NCBI RefSeq assembly: GCF_001884045.1
Contig: NZ_MACF01000068.1
Coordinates: forward strand, 1 to 64,000
Reading direction: 5' to 3'
DNA from: Bacillus mobilis
Lineage (GTDB): Bacteria; Bacillota; Bacilli; Bacillales; Bacillaceae_G
DNA: 64,000 nucleotides
Part shown: positions 35,240-46,698 of the stretch, piece after piece
Layout: each line of letters begins with the position of its first letter
Position numbering within the stretch: the stretch's first letter is position 1
Notes under the pieces: model-generated
Seen by the model: only the letters and a program-made list of their open reading frames with translations
The model's database searches: none
Told to the model about the DNA's origin: nothing
Made by a program: the position numbers and the translations under genes

Positions 35240-37840
35240 ATGGACTTAAATCAAATGACAACAAAAACACAAGAGGCGATTATGAGTGCCCAATCTTTAG
35301 CGGTATCTCATCATCATCAAGAAGTAGATACTGTTCATCTCTTGTTTACATTATTAGAAGAGCAAGATGGGTTAGCAGTGCGTATTTTTCAAAAAATGAA
35401 TGTCGATATAGAAGCGTTAAAACAAGGAGTAGAAAGTTTAATTAAGAAAAAGCCTTCTGTAACAGGAAGCGGTGCAGAAGCAGGTAAATTATATATAACA
35501 GGTGCTCTGCAACAACTGCTTGTAAGAGCAGGAAAAGAAGCAGAGAAATTGCAAGATGACTACATTTCAGTTGAACATGTACTGCTTGCTTTTTCTGAAG
35601 AAAAAGGCGATATAAATCAATTACTTACAAGATTTCATATTACGAAAGATAACTTATTACAGTCTTTAATGACAGTTCGGGGGAATCAAAGAGTGACTAG
35701 TCAAAATCCAGAAGCAACTTATGAAGCGTTAGAAAAATATGGCCGTGATTTAGTGGCGGAAGTAAGAGCGGGGAAAATTGACCCTGTTATCGGCCGTGAT
35801 AGTGAAATTCGCCGCGTAATTCGCATTCTTTCACGTAAAACGAAAAACAACCCGGTTTTAATTGGTGAGCCAGGTGTTGGTAAAACAGCAATCGTTGAAG
35901 GATTAGCGCAGCGTATTGTGAAAAAGGATGTACCAGAAGGGTTAAAAGATAGAACAATCTTTGCATTAGATATGAGTGCGCTTGTAGCTGGAGCAAAATT
36001 CCGTGGTGAGTTTGAAGAGCGCCTGCAAGCTGTATTAAATGAAATTAAAAAGAGTGAAGGCCGCATCTTATTATTTATTGATGAACTTCATACAATCGTC
36101 GGCGCTGGTAAAACAGAAGGTGCGATGGACGCAGGAAATATGTTAAAACCGATGCTTGCGCGTGGTGAACTGCATTGTATTGGGGCGACAACATTAGATG
36201 AATATCGTAAATATATTGAGAAAGATCCAGCGCTAGAAAGACGTTTCCAACAAGTATTAGCAGAAGAACCAACTGTTGAAGATACAATTTCCATTTTACG
36301 TGGTTTAAAAGAGCGTTTTGAAATTTATCATGGTGTAAATATTCATGACCGCGCGATTGTAGCAGCATCTGTTTTGTCAGATCGATATATTTCGGATCGT
36401 TTTTTACCAGATAAGGCAATTGATCTTGTTGACGAAGCGTGTGCAACGATTCGAACAGAAATTGATTCTATGCCAACAGAATTAGATGAAGTAACGCGCC
36501 GCATTATGCAGCTGGAAATTGAAGAAGCAGCTCTTGGAAAAGAGAAGGACTTTGGTAGCCAAGAACGTCTAAAAACGTTGCAACGTGAATTATCGGATTT
36601 AAAAGAAGTTGCAAGTGGTATGAGAGCGAAATGGGAGAAAGAAAAAGAAGATATTCACAAAGTTCGTAACTTACGTGAACATTTAGAGCGTCTGCGCCGT
36701 GAATTAGAAGAAGCAGAAGGTAATTACGATTTAAATAAAGCAGCGGAACTTCGACATGGGAAAATTCCTGCAATTGAAAAAGAGTTAAAAGAAGCAGAAG
36801 AAATGGGCGCACATAATAAACAGGAAAATCGTTTATTACGTGAGGAAGTAAGTGAAGAAGAGATTGCTGATATTGTTTCACGCTGGACGGGTATTCCGGT
36901 CGCAAAACTCGTAGAAGGCGAACGTGAGAAATTACTACGCTTAGAGCAAATTTTATCAGAGCGTGTCATCGGACAAGAGGAAGCGGTAAGCTTAGTGTCA
37001 GACGCAGTTCTTCGTGCACGCGCTGGTATTAAAGATCCGAATCGTCCGATTGGTTCCTTCATCTTCTTAGGACCGACAGGTGTTGGTAAAACAGAACTTG
37101 CAAAAACGTTAGCGCAGTCTTTATTCGATAGTGAAGAGCAAATGATTCGTATCGACATGTCTGAGTATATGGAGAAACACGCTGTGTCACGCTTAATTGG
37201 TGCGCCTCCTGGATATGTTGGATATGAAGAGGGCGGTCAATTAACAGAGGCGGTAAGACGTAAACCGTATTCCGTTATTTTATTAGACGAAATCGAAAAA
37301 GCACATCCAGAAGTATTCAACATTTTATTACAAATGTTAGATGATGGACGCATTACAGATTCGCAAGGACGTACAGTAGACTTTAAAAACACGGTTATTA
37401 TTATGACTTCAAATATTGGATCTGCTCATTTGTTAGATGGATTAGAAGCAGATGGCGCCATTAAAGAGGAATCAAGAGAACTGGTAATGGGGCAGTTAAG
37501 AGGACATTTCCGACCAGAGTTCTTAAACCGTGTCGATGAAATTATTTTATTCAAACCTCTTACAACGAATGAAATTAAAGGTATTGTTGATAAAATTGTA
37601 AAAGAATTACAAGGTCGTTTAGCTGACCGTCATATTACAGTAGAATTAACAAATGCAGCGAAAGAATTTGTTGTAGAAGCTGGCTTTGATCCGATGTACG
37701 GAGCTCGTCCGTTAAAACGATATGTACAGCGTCAAGTTGAGACGAAATTAGCGAGAGAATTAATTGCAGGAACGATTACTGATAACAGTCACGTAGTGGT
37801 TGATGTAGAAAATAACGAATTATTCGTTCATGTAAAATAA
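35240..37840 (+). CDS. clpB: Disaggregase ClpB
   Basis: An 866-residue Hsp100 ATPase that, with DnaK, extracts proteins from aggregates. N-domain (about 1-150), AAA1 with Walker [10 protein letters not shown] (about 205), a long coiled-coil middle domain (about 410-520) and AAA2 with GPTGVGKTE (about 608). No ClpP-binding tripeptide is expected for ClpB. GGAGG nine bases before the ATG at 35240 sets the start. B. subtilis itself lacks clpB, so its insertion between yjzC and yjzD distinguishes this lineage. Confidence 0.97.
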   Translation: MDLNQMTTKTQEAIMSAQSLAVSHHHQEVDTVHLLFTLLEEQDGLAVRIFQKMNVDIEALKQGVESLIKKKPSVTGSGAEAGKLYITGALQQLLVRAGKEAEKLQDDYISVEHVLLAFSEEKGDINQLLTRFHITKDNLLQSLMTVRGNQRVTSQNPEATYEALEKYGRDLVAEVRAGKIDPVIGRDSEIRRVIRILSRKTKNNPVLIGEPGVGKTAIVEGLAQRIVKKDVPEGLKDRTIFALDMSALVAGAKFRGEFEERLQAVLNEIKKSEGRILLFIDELHTIVGAGKTEGAMDAGNMLKPMLARGELHCIGATTLDEYRKYIEKDPALERRFQQVLAEEPTVEDTISILRGLKERFEIYHGVNIHDRAIVAASVLSDRYISDRFLPDKAIDLVDEACATIRTEIDSMPTELDEVTRRIMQLEIEEAALGKEKDFGSQERLKTLQRELSDLKEVASGMRAKWEKEKEDIHKVRNLREHLERLRRELEEAEGNYDLNKAAELRHGKIPAIEKELKEAEEMGAHNKQENRLLREEVSEEEIADIVSRWTGIPVAKLVEGEREKLLRLEQILSERVIGQEEAVSLVSDAVLRARAGIKDPNRPIGSFIFLGPTGVGKTELAKTLAQSLFDSEEQMIRIDMSEYMEKHAVSRLIGAPPGYVGYEEGGQLTEAVRRKPYSVILLDEIEKAHPEVFNILLQMLDDGRITDSQGRTVDFKNTVIIMTSNIGSAHLLDGLEADGAIKEESRELVMGQLRGHFRPEFLNRVDEIILFKPLTTNEIKGIVDKIVKELQGRLADRHITVELTNAAKEFVVEAGFDPMYGARPLKRYVQRQVETKLARELIAGTITDNSHVVVDVENNELFVHVK

Positions 37841-37843
37841 AAT

Positions 37844-37878
37844 AAAAAAGAGTTCGGATAAAATCCGGACTCTTTTTT
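37844..37878. terminator. Bidirectional terminator, clpB / yjzD
   Basis: AAAAAAGAGTTCGGAT ... ATCCGGACTCTTTTTT with one wobble. Confidence 0.9.
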
Positions 37879-38060
37879 TAGTGTTGTTCTACTGGCTCGT
37901 TTGGAATTGTAGCTGAAATTGCTAGTACTAATACCGCAAGAACAACTGAGAAAATAGACGCTTGGTTAAAATCGTATGTACCGCCAGTCATAGAGCCGAT
38001 TACGTAGCTCATCATATGTACAAGCGCGAACGACCAAATTAATGCCCAAATGAAACGCAT
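37878..38060 (-). CDS. yjzD: YjzD-family membrane protein (DUF2929)
   Basis: A 60-residue protein with two hydrophobic segments (about 4-24 and 34-52) separated by GSMTGGTYDFNQ. Matches YjzD in length and layout. AGGTG precedes the ATG. Function unknown. Confidence 0.85.
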   Translation of the reverse strand: MRFIWALIWSFALVHMMSYVIGSMTGGTYDFNQASIFSVVLAVLVLAISATIPNEPVEQH

Positions 38061-38216
38061 ATTTTACACCTCTATTCGTTCAATCTGTCCTTATTGTAAC
38101 ACAATTGAAAAAAGAATATAGAAAAATATTTGTAGATTTTTCAACGCAAATTTGCATTCCGTTCATACATTATAGAAGAGTACTTTTATACGTTTAGAAA
38201 ATAAGGCGGGGGAAAA

Positions 38217-38951
38217 ATGAGTATTACAGAACGTTTTTTTTATTTAGAAAAAGAACCATGTGTCATTTATTTACCGGAGAAGCCAAATGGATTTTCTGTA
38301 ATGCTTCTTGGTGATTACAATTACTTTATTGAGAATGGTACAAGTTTATGGACACAGCATGCAGGTAGATCCTATTTTTTACATGGCCTTATTGAGAAAG
38401 GCTACACGGTCTTTTCTTCTAATTTATACGGAAGACATTGGGGAAACGACCAATCTGTTCGTCTAGCAAAACGCTTATATGACGTTGTTTTGAGAAAAGA
38501 GACATTAAATGCGAAAATGCACATTATGGCAGATGGTATGGGTGCACTTGTAGCACTTGAAATGATGAACAAATACCCTGAATGTATACGCTCAGTCATT
38601 ATGTTAAATCCGTGTTTAGATTTACCAGAATATGTGGAGTTTGAGAAAGAGCATAAGTTTTTTTACAAAAGATTAGTGAAGGAATTAAGTTTAGCGTATG
38701 ACTCCAAAGAAGAGGAGTTAGAATCCAAAATAAATAAGAAAACATTTACGCTTCTTCCGTCTTGTGTACCTGTTAAAGTTTTCGTATCAACACAAGAAAA
38801 AAGAGGAAGAAAACAGTTGTTACGTAAATATGAGAAAATGAGGCAATTCAATCAATGCGATACTTCTGTCTTATTCCATCTGCAAGATGTGAAATATAAA
38901 ATGGTTAGGCAAACGACTGATTTCTTTAAAAAATATGAAGAAGAATTGTGA
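38217..38951 (+). CDS. YjaU-like alpha/beta-hydrolase-fold protein
   Basis: A 244-residue soluble protein. ADGMGALVALEMM (about 101-113) stands where alpha/beta hydrolases have GxSxGG; the nucleophile position reads Asp-Gly-Met, so Ser is not present and activity is doubtful. First gene of a likely operon with the epimerase-like gene and comZ, as yjaU-yjaV precede (med-)comZ in B. subtilis. GGGGG lies upstream of the ATG. Confidence 0.75.
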   Translation: MSITERFFYLEKEPCVIYLPEKPNGFSVMLLGDYNYFIENGTSLWTQHAGRSYFLHGLIEKGYTVFSSNLYGRHWGNDQSVRLAKRLYDVVLRKETLNAKMHIMADGMGALVALEMMNKYPECIRSVIMLNPCLDLPEYVEFEKEHKFFYKRLVKELSLAYDSKEEELESKINKKTFTLLPSCVPVKVFVSTQEKRGRKQLLRKYEKMRQFNQCDTSVLFHLQDVKYKMVRQTTDFFKKYEEEL

Positions 38952-39007
38952 AGCTCCCATATACATAAATGAGGAGCTAGTTGTTTCAAGGAGAAAGGGT
39001 TGGTGGT

Positions 39008-39853
39008 ATGGAGCGCGTGCTAATTGTAGGTGCACTTACGTTTGTAGGTTATCACCTTGTGAATAAAATGATGGCAGAAGAAGTAGAAGTGTACGGTCTT
39101 GATTTTGATGAATTCGAGAATATGACAAAAATTAATGAAGAGAAGTTATTGTTAATTGGGCGAAATGCGTTATTTACGTATTACTCGATAAGAGATGAAG
39201 ATGGATGGAAATCAGTAGAAGGAGAGAAGTTCGATACGGTTTACTTTTGCCTGTATGAGCCAAATCAACAAAGTGGCTTTCGGAATGAAAGGGTCATATT
39301 ACAGTATTTAAAGCGGATTATAAGATTGTGTGCAGAACATAAAGTGAAGTTAAATCTAATTTCTTCTATTAAAGTAGGAAACGCAGATGAATCCGAAAAT
39401 AAACGTTTATTTTCGAAAGTGGAAGAAGGGTTGAAAAAAGGAGAGGTACAGTATAGTGTATTTCGAGTTCCTACATTATATGGGCCATGGCAACCATCTT
39501 TTATGATGTATCATCAGCTCATTTTATCAGAACTGGATGAGAAAGAGTGCCATTATGCGAGTGAGGAAAACGGAAGTGATCTACTGTACGTGGAAGATGT
39601 ATGTGAATACTTATGGGAAAATGGAATGAACGAGGAGCATCTCGGTATATACAATTTACTTAGTGGGAAAAAATCATTATGGAAAAAAGGTATGAACCTT
39701 TTACGTGCAGAGGATAAAGTGAACAAAGAGAATGAGGAAGAAAGAGATGATACTGTCGAGATTATTTCGATAAAAAGAAATACTCCGTTAGAATACGGTT
39801 TAAATAAACAATTGGCACATATGAAAAAATATAAAGAGTTATACGAAGGATAG
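39008..39853 (+). CDS. YjaV-like NAD-dependent epimerase/dehydratase-fold protein
   Basis: A 281-residue extended-SDR-like protein. The N-terminal Rossmann motif is VLIVGALTFVGYHLV, a degenerate form of GxxGxxG, and VFRVPTLYGPWQPS is typical of the family; the catalytic YxxxK is not evident. Substrate unknown. ATG at 39008 preferred (GGTGG upstream); an in-frame TTG at 38981 also has a ribosome site. Between yjaU-like and comZ. Confidence 0.78.
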   Translation: MERVLIVGALTFVGYHLVNKMMAEEVEVYGLDFDEFENMTKINEEKLLLIGRNALFTYYSIRDEDGWKSVEGEKFDTVYFCLYEPNQQSGFRNERVILQYLKRIIRLCAEHKVKLNLISSIKVGNADESENKRLFSKVEEGLKKGEVQYSVFRVPTLYGPWQPSFMMYHQLILSELDEKECHYASEENGSDLLYVEDVCEYLWENGMNEEHLGIYNLLSGKKSLWKKGMNLLRAEDKVNKENEEERDDTVEIISIKRNTPLEYGLNKQLAHMKKYKELYEG

Positions 39854-39906
39854 CGAGCGTGTTACACTATGTATGTGAAAGTTTTAATGGAGAGGAAGAA
39901 CATAAT

Positions 39907-40083
39907 ATGAATGAGAAAAGCATGCAATTTTTACAAATCGCAATGAAGCATTTACCAGAAGCAAAGGCCATTTTAGATGATAATGGAATTGCGCTTGATA
40001 TGGAGAAAGCACAACCAGTATTAGAGTTATTAATGAAAGTTATGAACGAAGCATATGAGCTTGGGAAAGCAGATAAAGAATAA
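39907..40083 (+). CDS. comZ: ComG operon repressor ComZ
   Basis: A 58-residue homologue of B. subtilis ComZ (63 aa), which lowers expression of the comG DNA-uptake operon. Shared stretch: MNEKSMQFLQIAMKHLPEAK and VMNEAYELGKAD. AGAGGAAG eight bases before the ATG. In B. subtilis med lies directly upstream; here it is missing and the yjaV-like gene takes its place. Confidence 0.88.
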   Translation: MNEKSMQFLQIAMKHLPEAKAILDDNGIALDMEKAQPVLELLMKVMNEAYELGKADKE

Positions 40084-40107
40084 AACCTTCTTTTTTTGAG
40101 GGAATAG

Positions 40108-40146
40108 AGGCTCGAACCGTGAATAGAAGCGGTTTGGGCCTTTTTA
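40108..40146 (+). terminator. comZ terminator
   Basis: AGGCTCGAACCG ... CGGTTTGGGCCTTTTT. Confidence 0.8.
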
Positions 40147-40268
40147 TATTTCAAAAGAAATAGGAAAGGTATGTTTCTGTTTCTTTTAATAAACAATAAA
40201 GTGAATAATGCCTAGCTTTATGTTTTAGCTGAAATATATTCTAGACAAAAATACATTTATGTTTTAAA

Positions 40269-40287
40269 ATTAGTACCAAGTCATAAT
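40269..40287 (+). promoter_or_regulatory. FapR operator of fabH-fabF
   Basis: ATTAGTACCAAGTCATAAT is close to the FapR site ATTAGTACCTAGTCTTAAT. FapR represses lipid genes and is released by malonyl-CoA. Located 28 bp before the fabH start. Confidence 0.75.
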
Positions 40288-40314
40288 AATTGATATAAAA
40301 CGGAGGGCTGCGAT

Positions 40315-41247
40315 GTGAACGTGGGCATTTTAGGGATCGGAAGATATGTGCCAGAAAAAGTAGTCACAAATCACGATTTAGAGAAAATAATGGATACATC
40401 TGATGAATGGATTCGTACGAGAACGGGAATTGCAGAAAGACGCATTGCCGATGATACAATAGATACTTCATATATGGCCGTAGAGGCTGCTAAAAAAGCA
40501 CTTGAAGATGCAGGGGTCAGCGGAGAAGATATCGATCTTATTTTAGTAGCGACAGTAACACCAGATCGCGCGTTTCCAGCAGTAGCTTGTGTCATTCAAG
40601 AAGCAATTGGAGCGAAACATGCGGCTGCAATGGATGTAGGTGCAGCATGTGCTGGTTTTATGTACGGAATGATTACAGCGCAGCAATTTATTCAAACGGG
40701 AACTTATAAAAATGTATTAGTAGTTGGTAGTGATAAACTTTCTAAAATTGTAGACTGGAATGATCGCAATACAGCAGTACTATTTGGAGACGGAGCCGGT
40801 GCTATCGTAATGGGGGCTGTTTCAGAAGGAAGAGGCGTTCTATCTTTTGAATTAGGAGCAGACGGAAGTGGCGGTAAGCATCTATATCAAGACGAGTATG
40901 TTATGATGAATGGCAGAGAAGTCTTTAAATTTGCCGTTCGTCAACTTGGTGAATCTTGTCTTCGCGTGCTGGATAAGGCTGGTCTTACGAAAGAGGATGT
41001 GGATTTCTTAGTACCGCATCAAGCGAATATTCGTATTATGGAATCTGCAAGAGAGAGATTAAATTTACCACAAGAAAAAATGAGTATGACAATTGAAAAG
41101 TTTGGTAATACATCAGCTTCTTCAATTCCAATTGCAATGGTAGAGGAATTGCAAAACGGACGTATTCAAGATGGTGATTTAATTATACTTGTTGGTTTTG
41201 GCGGCGGATTAACATGGGGAGCAGTCGCTCTTCGTTGGGGTAAATAA
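40315..41247 (+). CDS. fabH: 3-oxoacyl-ACP synthase III (FabH)
   Basis: A 310-residue thiolase-fold enzyme that starts fatty-acid chains by condensing acyl-CoA (branched primers in Bacillus) with malonyl-ACP. Catalytic Cys112 lies in GAACAGFMY, His235 in VPHQANIRI and Asn in [11 protein letters not shown] start with GGAGGG nine bases upstream. It precedes fabF by 31 bases, as fabHA-fabF in B. subtilis. Confidence 0.96.
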   Translation: MNVGILGIGRYVPEKVVTNHDLEKIMDTSDEWIRTRTGIAERRIADDTIDTSYMAVEAAKKALEDAGVSGEDIDLILVATVTPDRAFPAVACVIQEAIGAKHAAAMDVGAACAGFMYGMITAQQFIQTGTYKNVLVVGSDKLSKIVDWNDRNTAVLFGDGAGAIVMGAVSEGRGVLSFELGADGSGGKHLYQDEYVMMNGREVFKFAVRQLGESCLRVLDKAGLTKEDVDFLVPHQANIRIMESARERLNLPQEKMSMTIEKFGNTSASSIPIAMVEELQNGRIQDGDLIILVGFGGGLTWGAVALRWGK

Positions 41248-41278
41248 GGACTGAGAGAAAAAAAGGAGTGTATTTTGT

Positions 41279-42517
41279 ATGGAAAAAAAGAGGGTCGTAA
41301 TTACAGGACTAGGAGCTGTTACACCGGTCGGTACAGATGTTGAAACAGCGTGGGAAAACATTAAAAAGGGTGTATCTGGAATCGGACGACTTACAAGAAT
41401 TGATCCGGAACTATTTCCAGCAAAAGTAGCAGCAGAAATTAACGACTTTGAAGTCGAGAAATATATTGATAAAAAAGAAGCGCGCCGTATGGATCGCTTT
41501 ACACAATATGCAGTAGCAGCAGCGAAAATGGCAGTTGCAGATGCAAAGCTTGAAATTACAGAAGAAAACGGACCTCGAATTGGTGTATGGATTGGTTCTG
41601 GTATTGGCGGTATGGAAACATACGAAGAACAATTTAAGATTTTTACTGAGAAAGGCCCGCGCCGCGTGAGTCCATTCTTCGTACCAATGATGATCCCAGA
41701 TATGGCAGCAGGTCAAGTATCGATCGCAACAGGAGCAAAAGGAATTAACACTTGTTCAGTAACAGCTTGTGCATCTGGTGCAAACTCAATTGGTGATGCA
41801 TTTAAAGCGATTCAGCGCGGTGATGCTGATGCAATGATTACAGGCGGAGCAGAGGCGCCGTTAACAAGCATGGCATTCGCAGGATTTAGCTCAGCGAAAG
41901 CATTAACATTCAATGAAGATCCAGCAACAGCTTGCCGTCCATTCGATAAAAACCGTAGTGGTTTCGTAATGGGTGAAGGTTCAGGTATTTTAATTCTTGA
42001 AGAATTAGAGCACGCATTAGCTCGTGGTGCTCACATTTACGCGGAAATCGCTGGTTACGGTGCAACTGGTGATGCGTTCCATATTACAATGCCAGCTCCT
42101 GGCGGTGAAGGTGGCGTGCGTGCAATGCGTCAAGCTTTAGCAGATGCAGGTCTACAGCCAGAAGATATTGATTACATTAATGCGCATGGTACAAGTACGG
42201 ATGCGAATGAAAAGTATGAAACGATGGCAATTAAAGAAACGTTCGGTGAGCACGCGTATAAAGTAGCAATTAGCTCAACGAAATCAATGACAGGTCACTT
42301 ATTAGGAGCAGCTGGTGCTGTTGAAGCGATCTTCTCTATTAAATCAATTACAGACGGAGTAATTCCTCCAACAATTAACTATGAAACACCAGATCCAGAA
42401 TGTGACTTAGATTACGTACCGAATAATGCGAGACATCAAGAAGTAAACGCGGTTTTAAGTAATTCACTAGGATTCGGTGGTCATAACGCAGTATTAGTAT
42501 TTAAATCGTATAAATAA
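41279..42517 (+). CDS. fabF: 3-oxoacyl-ACP synthase II (FabF)
   Basis: A 412-residue condensing enzyme elongating acyl-ACP with malonyl-ACP. The Cys-His-His triad is found in [27 protein letters not shown] and [21 protein letters not shown] precedes the ATG. Co-transcribed with fabH under FapR. Confidence 0.97.
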   Translation: MEKKRVVITGLGAVTPVGTDVETAWENIKKGVSGIGRLTRIDPELFPAKVAAEINDFEVEKYIDKKEARRMDRFTQYAVAAAKMAVADAKLEITEENGPRIGVWIGSGIGGMETYEEQFKIFTEKGPRRVSPFFVPMMIPDMAAGQVSIATGAKGINTCSVTACASGANSIGDAFKAIQRGDADAMITGGAEAPLTSMAFAGFSSAKALTFNEDPATACRPFDKNRSGFVMGEGSGILILEELEHALARGAHIYAEIAGYGATGDAFHITMPAPGGEGGVRAMRQALADAGLQPEDIDYINAHGTSTDANEKYETMAIKETFGEHAYKVAISSTKSMTGHLLGAAGAVEAIFSIKSITDGVIPPTINYETPDPECDLDYVPNNARHQEVNAVLSNSLGFGGHNAVLVFKSYK

Positions 42518-42524
42518 TAGATGA

Positions 42525-42576
42525 AATAAGGAGTTTTTTCGTAGTATATTGCGAAAAAACTCCTTATTTATTTTTA
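42525..42576 (+). terminator. fabF terminator
   Basis: AATAAGGAGTTTTTTCG ... CGAAAAAACTCCTTATT then T run. Confidence 0.88.
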
Positions 42577-42623
42577 CGCCTTTTCCTCCTTTTGCATATA
42601 AATAAGAAAAAGGAGGGATAAAG

Positions 42624-43412
42624 ATGGGGATTGTTGAAACTGCCGAGTGGTTACATCTATATTATGGACGGCCAGAAAAGTTGTGTGAGAAGTTTACGAA
42701 GTATATCCCGTTGCCAAAAGAAAGATTGTACCGCTTTTTAATTTCTAAAGGTATGTATCGCCCGGTTATGCGAGGAGAACAAGAGATTAAAGAGTTAGAG
42801 AAAAAGGAAATCTGGAAAGAGTTACGTATGGAGTATGAGAAACTGAAAAATTGGTTGAAAGGTCCGGATGTCCCTGTCTTTATTTTATTATCAGATTCCT
42901 ATAATCGAACTGTACAAGAAGAGTATAACGGCAGGGCTGGATTATCTATGCGTCACGTTATTTTCTTATTCGTATGCGGACGGAATTCGGTAGAAGAATT
43001 AAAAGTGTTATTGGCGCATGAATATCATCACATATGCAGGTTACATCAAATTGAGACGAAAGAAACAGAATATACATTACTTGATACGATGATTATGGAA
43101 GGGCTAGCTGAGCAAGCAGTAACGGAAAGATATTCAGAAAAAAACAATGCACCGTGGACGACGTATCTTTCAAAAGAAGAGGCTATTTATTATTGGGAAA
43201 ACGTTGTACACGAAAGAATAAGTATAAAACGAGGAACAAGGGAGCATGACATCTTATTAAATGGATTTCATTCTTATCCGAAGATGCTTGGCTATGCACT
43301 TGGATTTCATATTGTCAAAGATTGTGTAACTTCCGCATCTATAGATACACTTTCTCTATTATCTATAGATGCGAAAGAAATATTGAATAAAGCAAATACA
43401 TTTCATATATAA
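42624..43412 (+). CDS. YjaZ-like zinc metalloprotease (DUF2268)
   Basis: A 262-residue protein with the zinc motif LAHEYHHICR (HExxH, about residue 133) and a downstream Glu region MEGLAEQAVTE, as in DUF2268. Probably a cytosolic metallopeptidase; substrate unknown. Follows fabF, as yjaZ in B. subtilis. AAGGAGG before the ATG. Confidence 0.85.
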   Translation: MGIVETAEWLHLYYGRPEKLCEKFTKYIPLPKERLYRFLISKGMYRPVMRGEQEIKELEKKEIWKELRMEYEKLKNWLKGPDVPVFILLSDSYNRTVQEEYNGRAGLSMRHVIFLFVCGRNSVEELKVLLAHEYHHICRLHQIETKETEYTLLDTMIMEGLAEQAVTERYSEKNNAPWTTYLSKEEAIYYWENVVHERISIKRGTREHDILLNGFHSYPKMLGYALGFHIVKDCVTSASIDTLSLLSIDAKEILNKANTFHI

Positions 43413-43443
43413 AAAAACAGGAATTCTATTTCCTGTTTTTTTA
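43413..43443 (+). terminator. yjaZ terminator
   Basis: AAAAAACAGGAA-TTCTA-TTTCCTGTTTTTT. Confidence 0.88.
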
Positions 43444-43555
43444 CTATTAATAGAAGAAAAAATAATAATTAGAATATATTTCCTAAGGTGGAATAAAGTT
43501 AAGCAAAATTGAACATAATGATTGATACAAACAGTAGTGAAGTGAGGGGTAGTGA

Positions 43556-44302
43556 ATGTTATATCTACATGATGTATGGGTAAATTGGTTTGAAGGTGAA
43601 GAGAATGGGTATAACGTTTGTCATTTTTACGAATGGCGAAAAGATGATACGATTGAGCTATTAGATCAAGTGCCATTATTAAAAGTAGATTCCACATTAT
43701 ATCATTACATCGAAGACGAATTGTTAGAGCTTCCGCAAAAATTGTTGGAAGACGTACATCATAAGGCTTATATTCGTAAAAATCATGAACGTTTGCAGCA
43801 AGAGTATTGCTTTGTAGTTACAGATGGAAAAGGAATTATTGCGATTGACACAATTGGTTACAATGTGCCAATTCGAAAGAGTAGACTTATACCGCGCCAA
43901 GAGCAGATGGTATATGAGATGGTAGAAAACGTACAAGCAGAAAAGTATGAGTTCCAAGTAGAAGAAATGGAAAAAGAACATCATATTTTATCACCATCAC
44001 CTTTCATTATGAATGGCTTAACTCGTAAAGAACGACAGCTTAAACAATTATTATTTATGGCGTTAGATCAATTACATACAACGAAAAATACAGCAGAAAT
44101 TCGCTATTGGTTCACAGAGTGGGATCCATCAGCATACGGAATGGTTCAACATATGGAATTTGAAGATATTTGGGCTAAACTGTATGATGAAGCGAAAACA
44201 GGCTGGTCTGAGAAGCACGAGCAATTATGTGAGCGTCTCGTAAAAGGACAGCCATTCTTTGAAAAGTTATGGGAAATGGAAAACGAGCAGAAGGTAAATT
44301 AA
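43556..44302 (+). CDS. yjbA: YjbA-family protein (UPF0736/DUF3603)
   Basis: A 248-residue soluble acidic protein, [27 protein letters not shown]..., matching YjbA in start, length and position next to trpS. No catalytic motif. GAGGGG lies upstream of the ATG. Confidence 0.85.
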   Translation: MLYLHDVWVNWFEGEENGYNVCHFYEWRKDDTIELLDQVPLLKVDSTLYHYIEDELLELPQKLLEDVHHKAYIRKNHERLQQEYCFVVTDGKGIIAIDTIGYNVPIRKSRLIPRQEQMVYEMVENVQAEKYEFQVEEMEKEHHILSPSPFIMNGLTRKERQLKQLLFMALDQLHTTKNTAEIRYWFTEWDPSAYGMVQHMEFEDIWAKLYDEAKTGWSEKHEQLCERLVKGQPFFEKLWEMENEQKVN

Positions 44303-44327
44303 AAAACCGCCAATTGGCGGTTTTTTT
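44301..44327 (+). terminator. yjbA terminator
   Basis: AAAAAACCGCCAATTGGCGGTTTTTTT palindrome (stem AACCGCCAA/TTGGCGGTT). Confidence 0.88.
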
Positions 44328-44363
44328 ATTTGTTGTAACTTGGCTTCAGCGAGCATTCTAAGA

Positions 44364-44610
44364 AATCCAGCTCCGGTAGCAAGTCCTTCGCGTCTAAGAA
44401 CCTTCCCCACGAGAAGGTAAAAAGCACCTTCTGTGGGAAAGAACCTTAGCCAGTCAGGGCTGAACGAGCTGCCTCCGCTTTATATAGTAATCCAGCTCCG
44501 GCAGCAAGAATGTTCGGTGGCTTCGCGCCTTCCTGCGAGGCAAAAAGCGCCTCTACGTCAGGAGCTCCATCCCCCTCACATTCTGAACGAGCCGCCTCCG
44601 CTTTATATAA
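44364..44610. repeat. Two tandem ~125-bp structured repeat units between yjbA and trpS
   Basis: Unit A (44364-44488) and unit B (44489-44610) share the start AATCCAGCTCCGG(T/C)AGCAAG and end CTGAACGAGC(T/C)GCCTCCGC. Each centres on a hairpin with the loop AAAAAGC, but the stem sequences differ: GAGAAGGT/ACCTTCT in A, GAGGC/GCCTC in B. GC content is well above the surroundings. No ORF is convincing here. Confidence 0.7.
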
Positions 44611-44611
44611 G

Positions 44612-45613
<1,002 letters not shown>

Positions 45614-45644
45614 CTAAATTTGAATGTGTGATAGGGAAGAGAAG

Positions 45645-45880
45645 GCAAACAAAAAAGCCCATTCATCCCAAAAAACTATAGGGACGAATGGACCGCGGTA
45701 CCACCCTAATTATTTCACTACTGTGAAATCTCTCTAATCCATAATAACGTTTGGATATAACGCCAAAGCCTACTACTTTCGGTTCGGTTTGGTGCTCAAA
45801 AGCCCATTCCACACTGCGCAATTACTTGTTCACACCAGCCACAAGCTCTCTGAAATTGCCTCAATATGTACTCTTCTTTA
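45645..45880 (-). ncRNA. T-box riboswitch (tRNA-Trp sensing) of trpS
   Basis: On the minus strand the leader shows an AGAGAG k-turn region, AGTA-type bulges, the T-box sequence GGGTGGTACCGCGG (complement of 45693-45706) and then a terminator with stem CCATTCGTCCC / GGGATGAATGG and T run. The specifier is probably UGG at the complement of 45809-45811 (a second TGG lies at 45804-45806). Uncharged tRNA-Trp would stabilise the antiterminator. Confidence 0.93.
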
Positions 45881-45998
45881 TCATCGCATACATATAAATT
45901 TATTTATTGTTACCTGAGCTCTTTTAATATGAAAGAACTAAAGTTTTATAACAAAATGTTTTGCTGATTATTATATCATATGGGATAGTGTTTGCAAA

Positions 45999-46397
45999 CT
46001 ACATCAAAATAGTAAAGCTAATGAGGGTCGAGAACAACCCAAGAACGATACCTGTAATACAAATTGGATACGTCCATTTGAATGAATATGTTTTATAAAT
46101 ACGTTCTTTCTTATCGGCAGGTTCCTCTACTTCTTCAATTAAAGACTCAATTTTTTTGTTCGTACCAAATACTCTTTGGAATGCGTAAATTGTTACATTG
46201 AAAAATCCATTTTGAAATATGAATAAAAAACCGCCGACAAGAATAAAAAGTAGTGCGGCATAAAACGATATATTGACAAAATTCAACAAAAATTGCGATG
46301 AAATGAGGATTGCGCCAATACTAGAAGCGATTATCGCTATGAAAATTAGTATACAAGTATGAAAAAAAACTTTATTCAAAATGTTCCCCTCCGTCAA
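45999..46397 (-). CDS. Four-pass membrane protein (possibly DUF3899)
   Basis: A 132-residue protein with four hydrophobic segments (about 10-30, 38-60, 61-72 weak, 108-130) and a charged central loop (KKIESLIEEVEEPADKKER). GGAGGGGAA before the ATG supports the start. Family name tentative; function unknown. Confidence 0.7.
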   Translation of the reverse strand: MTEGNILNKVFFHTCILIFIAIIASSIGAILISSQFLLNFVNISFYAALLFILVGGFLFIFQNGFFNVTIYAFQRVFGTNKKIESLIEEVEEPADKKERIYKTYSFKWTYPICITGIVLGLFSTLISFTILM

Positions 46398-46698
46398 AAT
46401 ATTACTAGAATTATTATACTATAAAAGCTATAATATGTACTAGAATTAATTTTTTGAAAATTATACGCAATTAAAGGTCTGATTTCAAGATGATGGTAGC
46501 AATGTTAACGTATCCCTTTACAAAAAAATAAAAAAATAAACATTTTATTAAAAATTTTAACAAAAAAACAAAAAACTATATTCACAATTGTTATATTATA
46601 TGTATAATGAAAATTGTAGAAACTTGGAGATTATTCTTTCAATTCTACTTTTTTACAAGTGAGGGTACAGGAAGTGCAATTAGGGGAGGCAACACAAC
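46398..46698 (+). promoter_or_regulatory. opp operon upstream region and promoter
   Basis: TTCACA (46581-46586), a 16-bp spacer and TATAAT (46603-46608) form the likely oppA promoter, in a very A-rich stretch. The leader is about 85 nt. Nothing else recognised. Confidence 0.6.
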
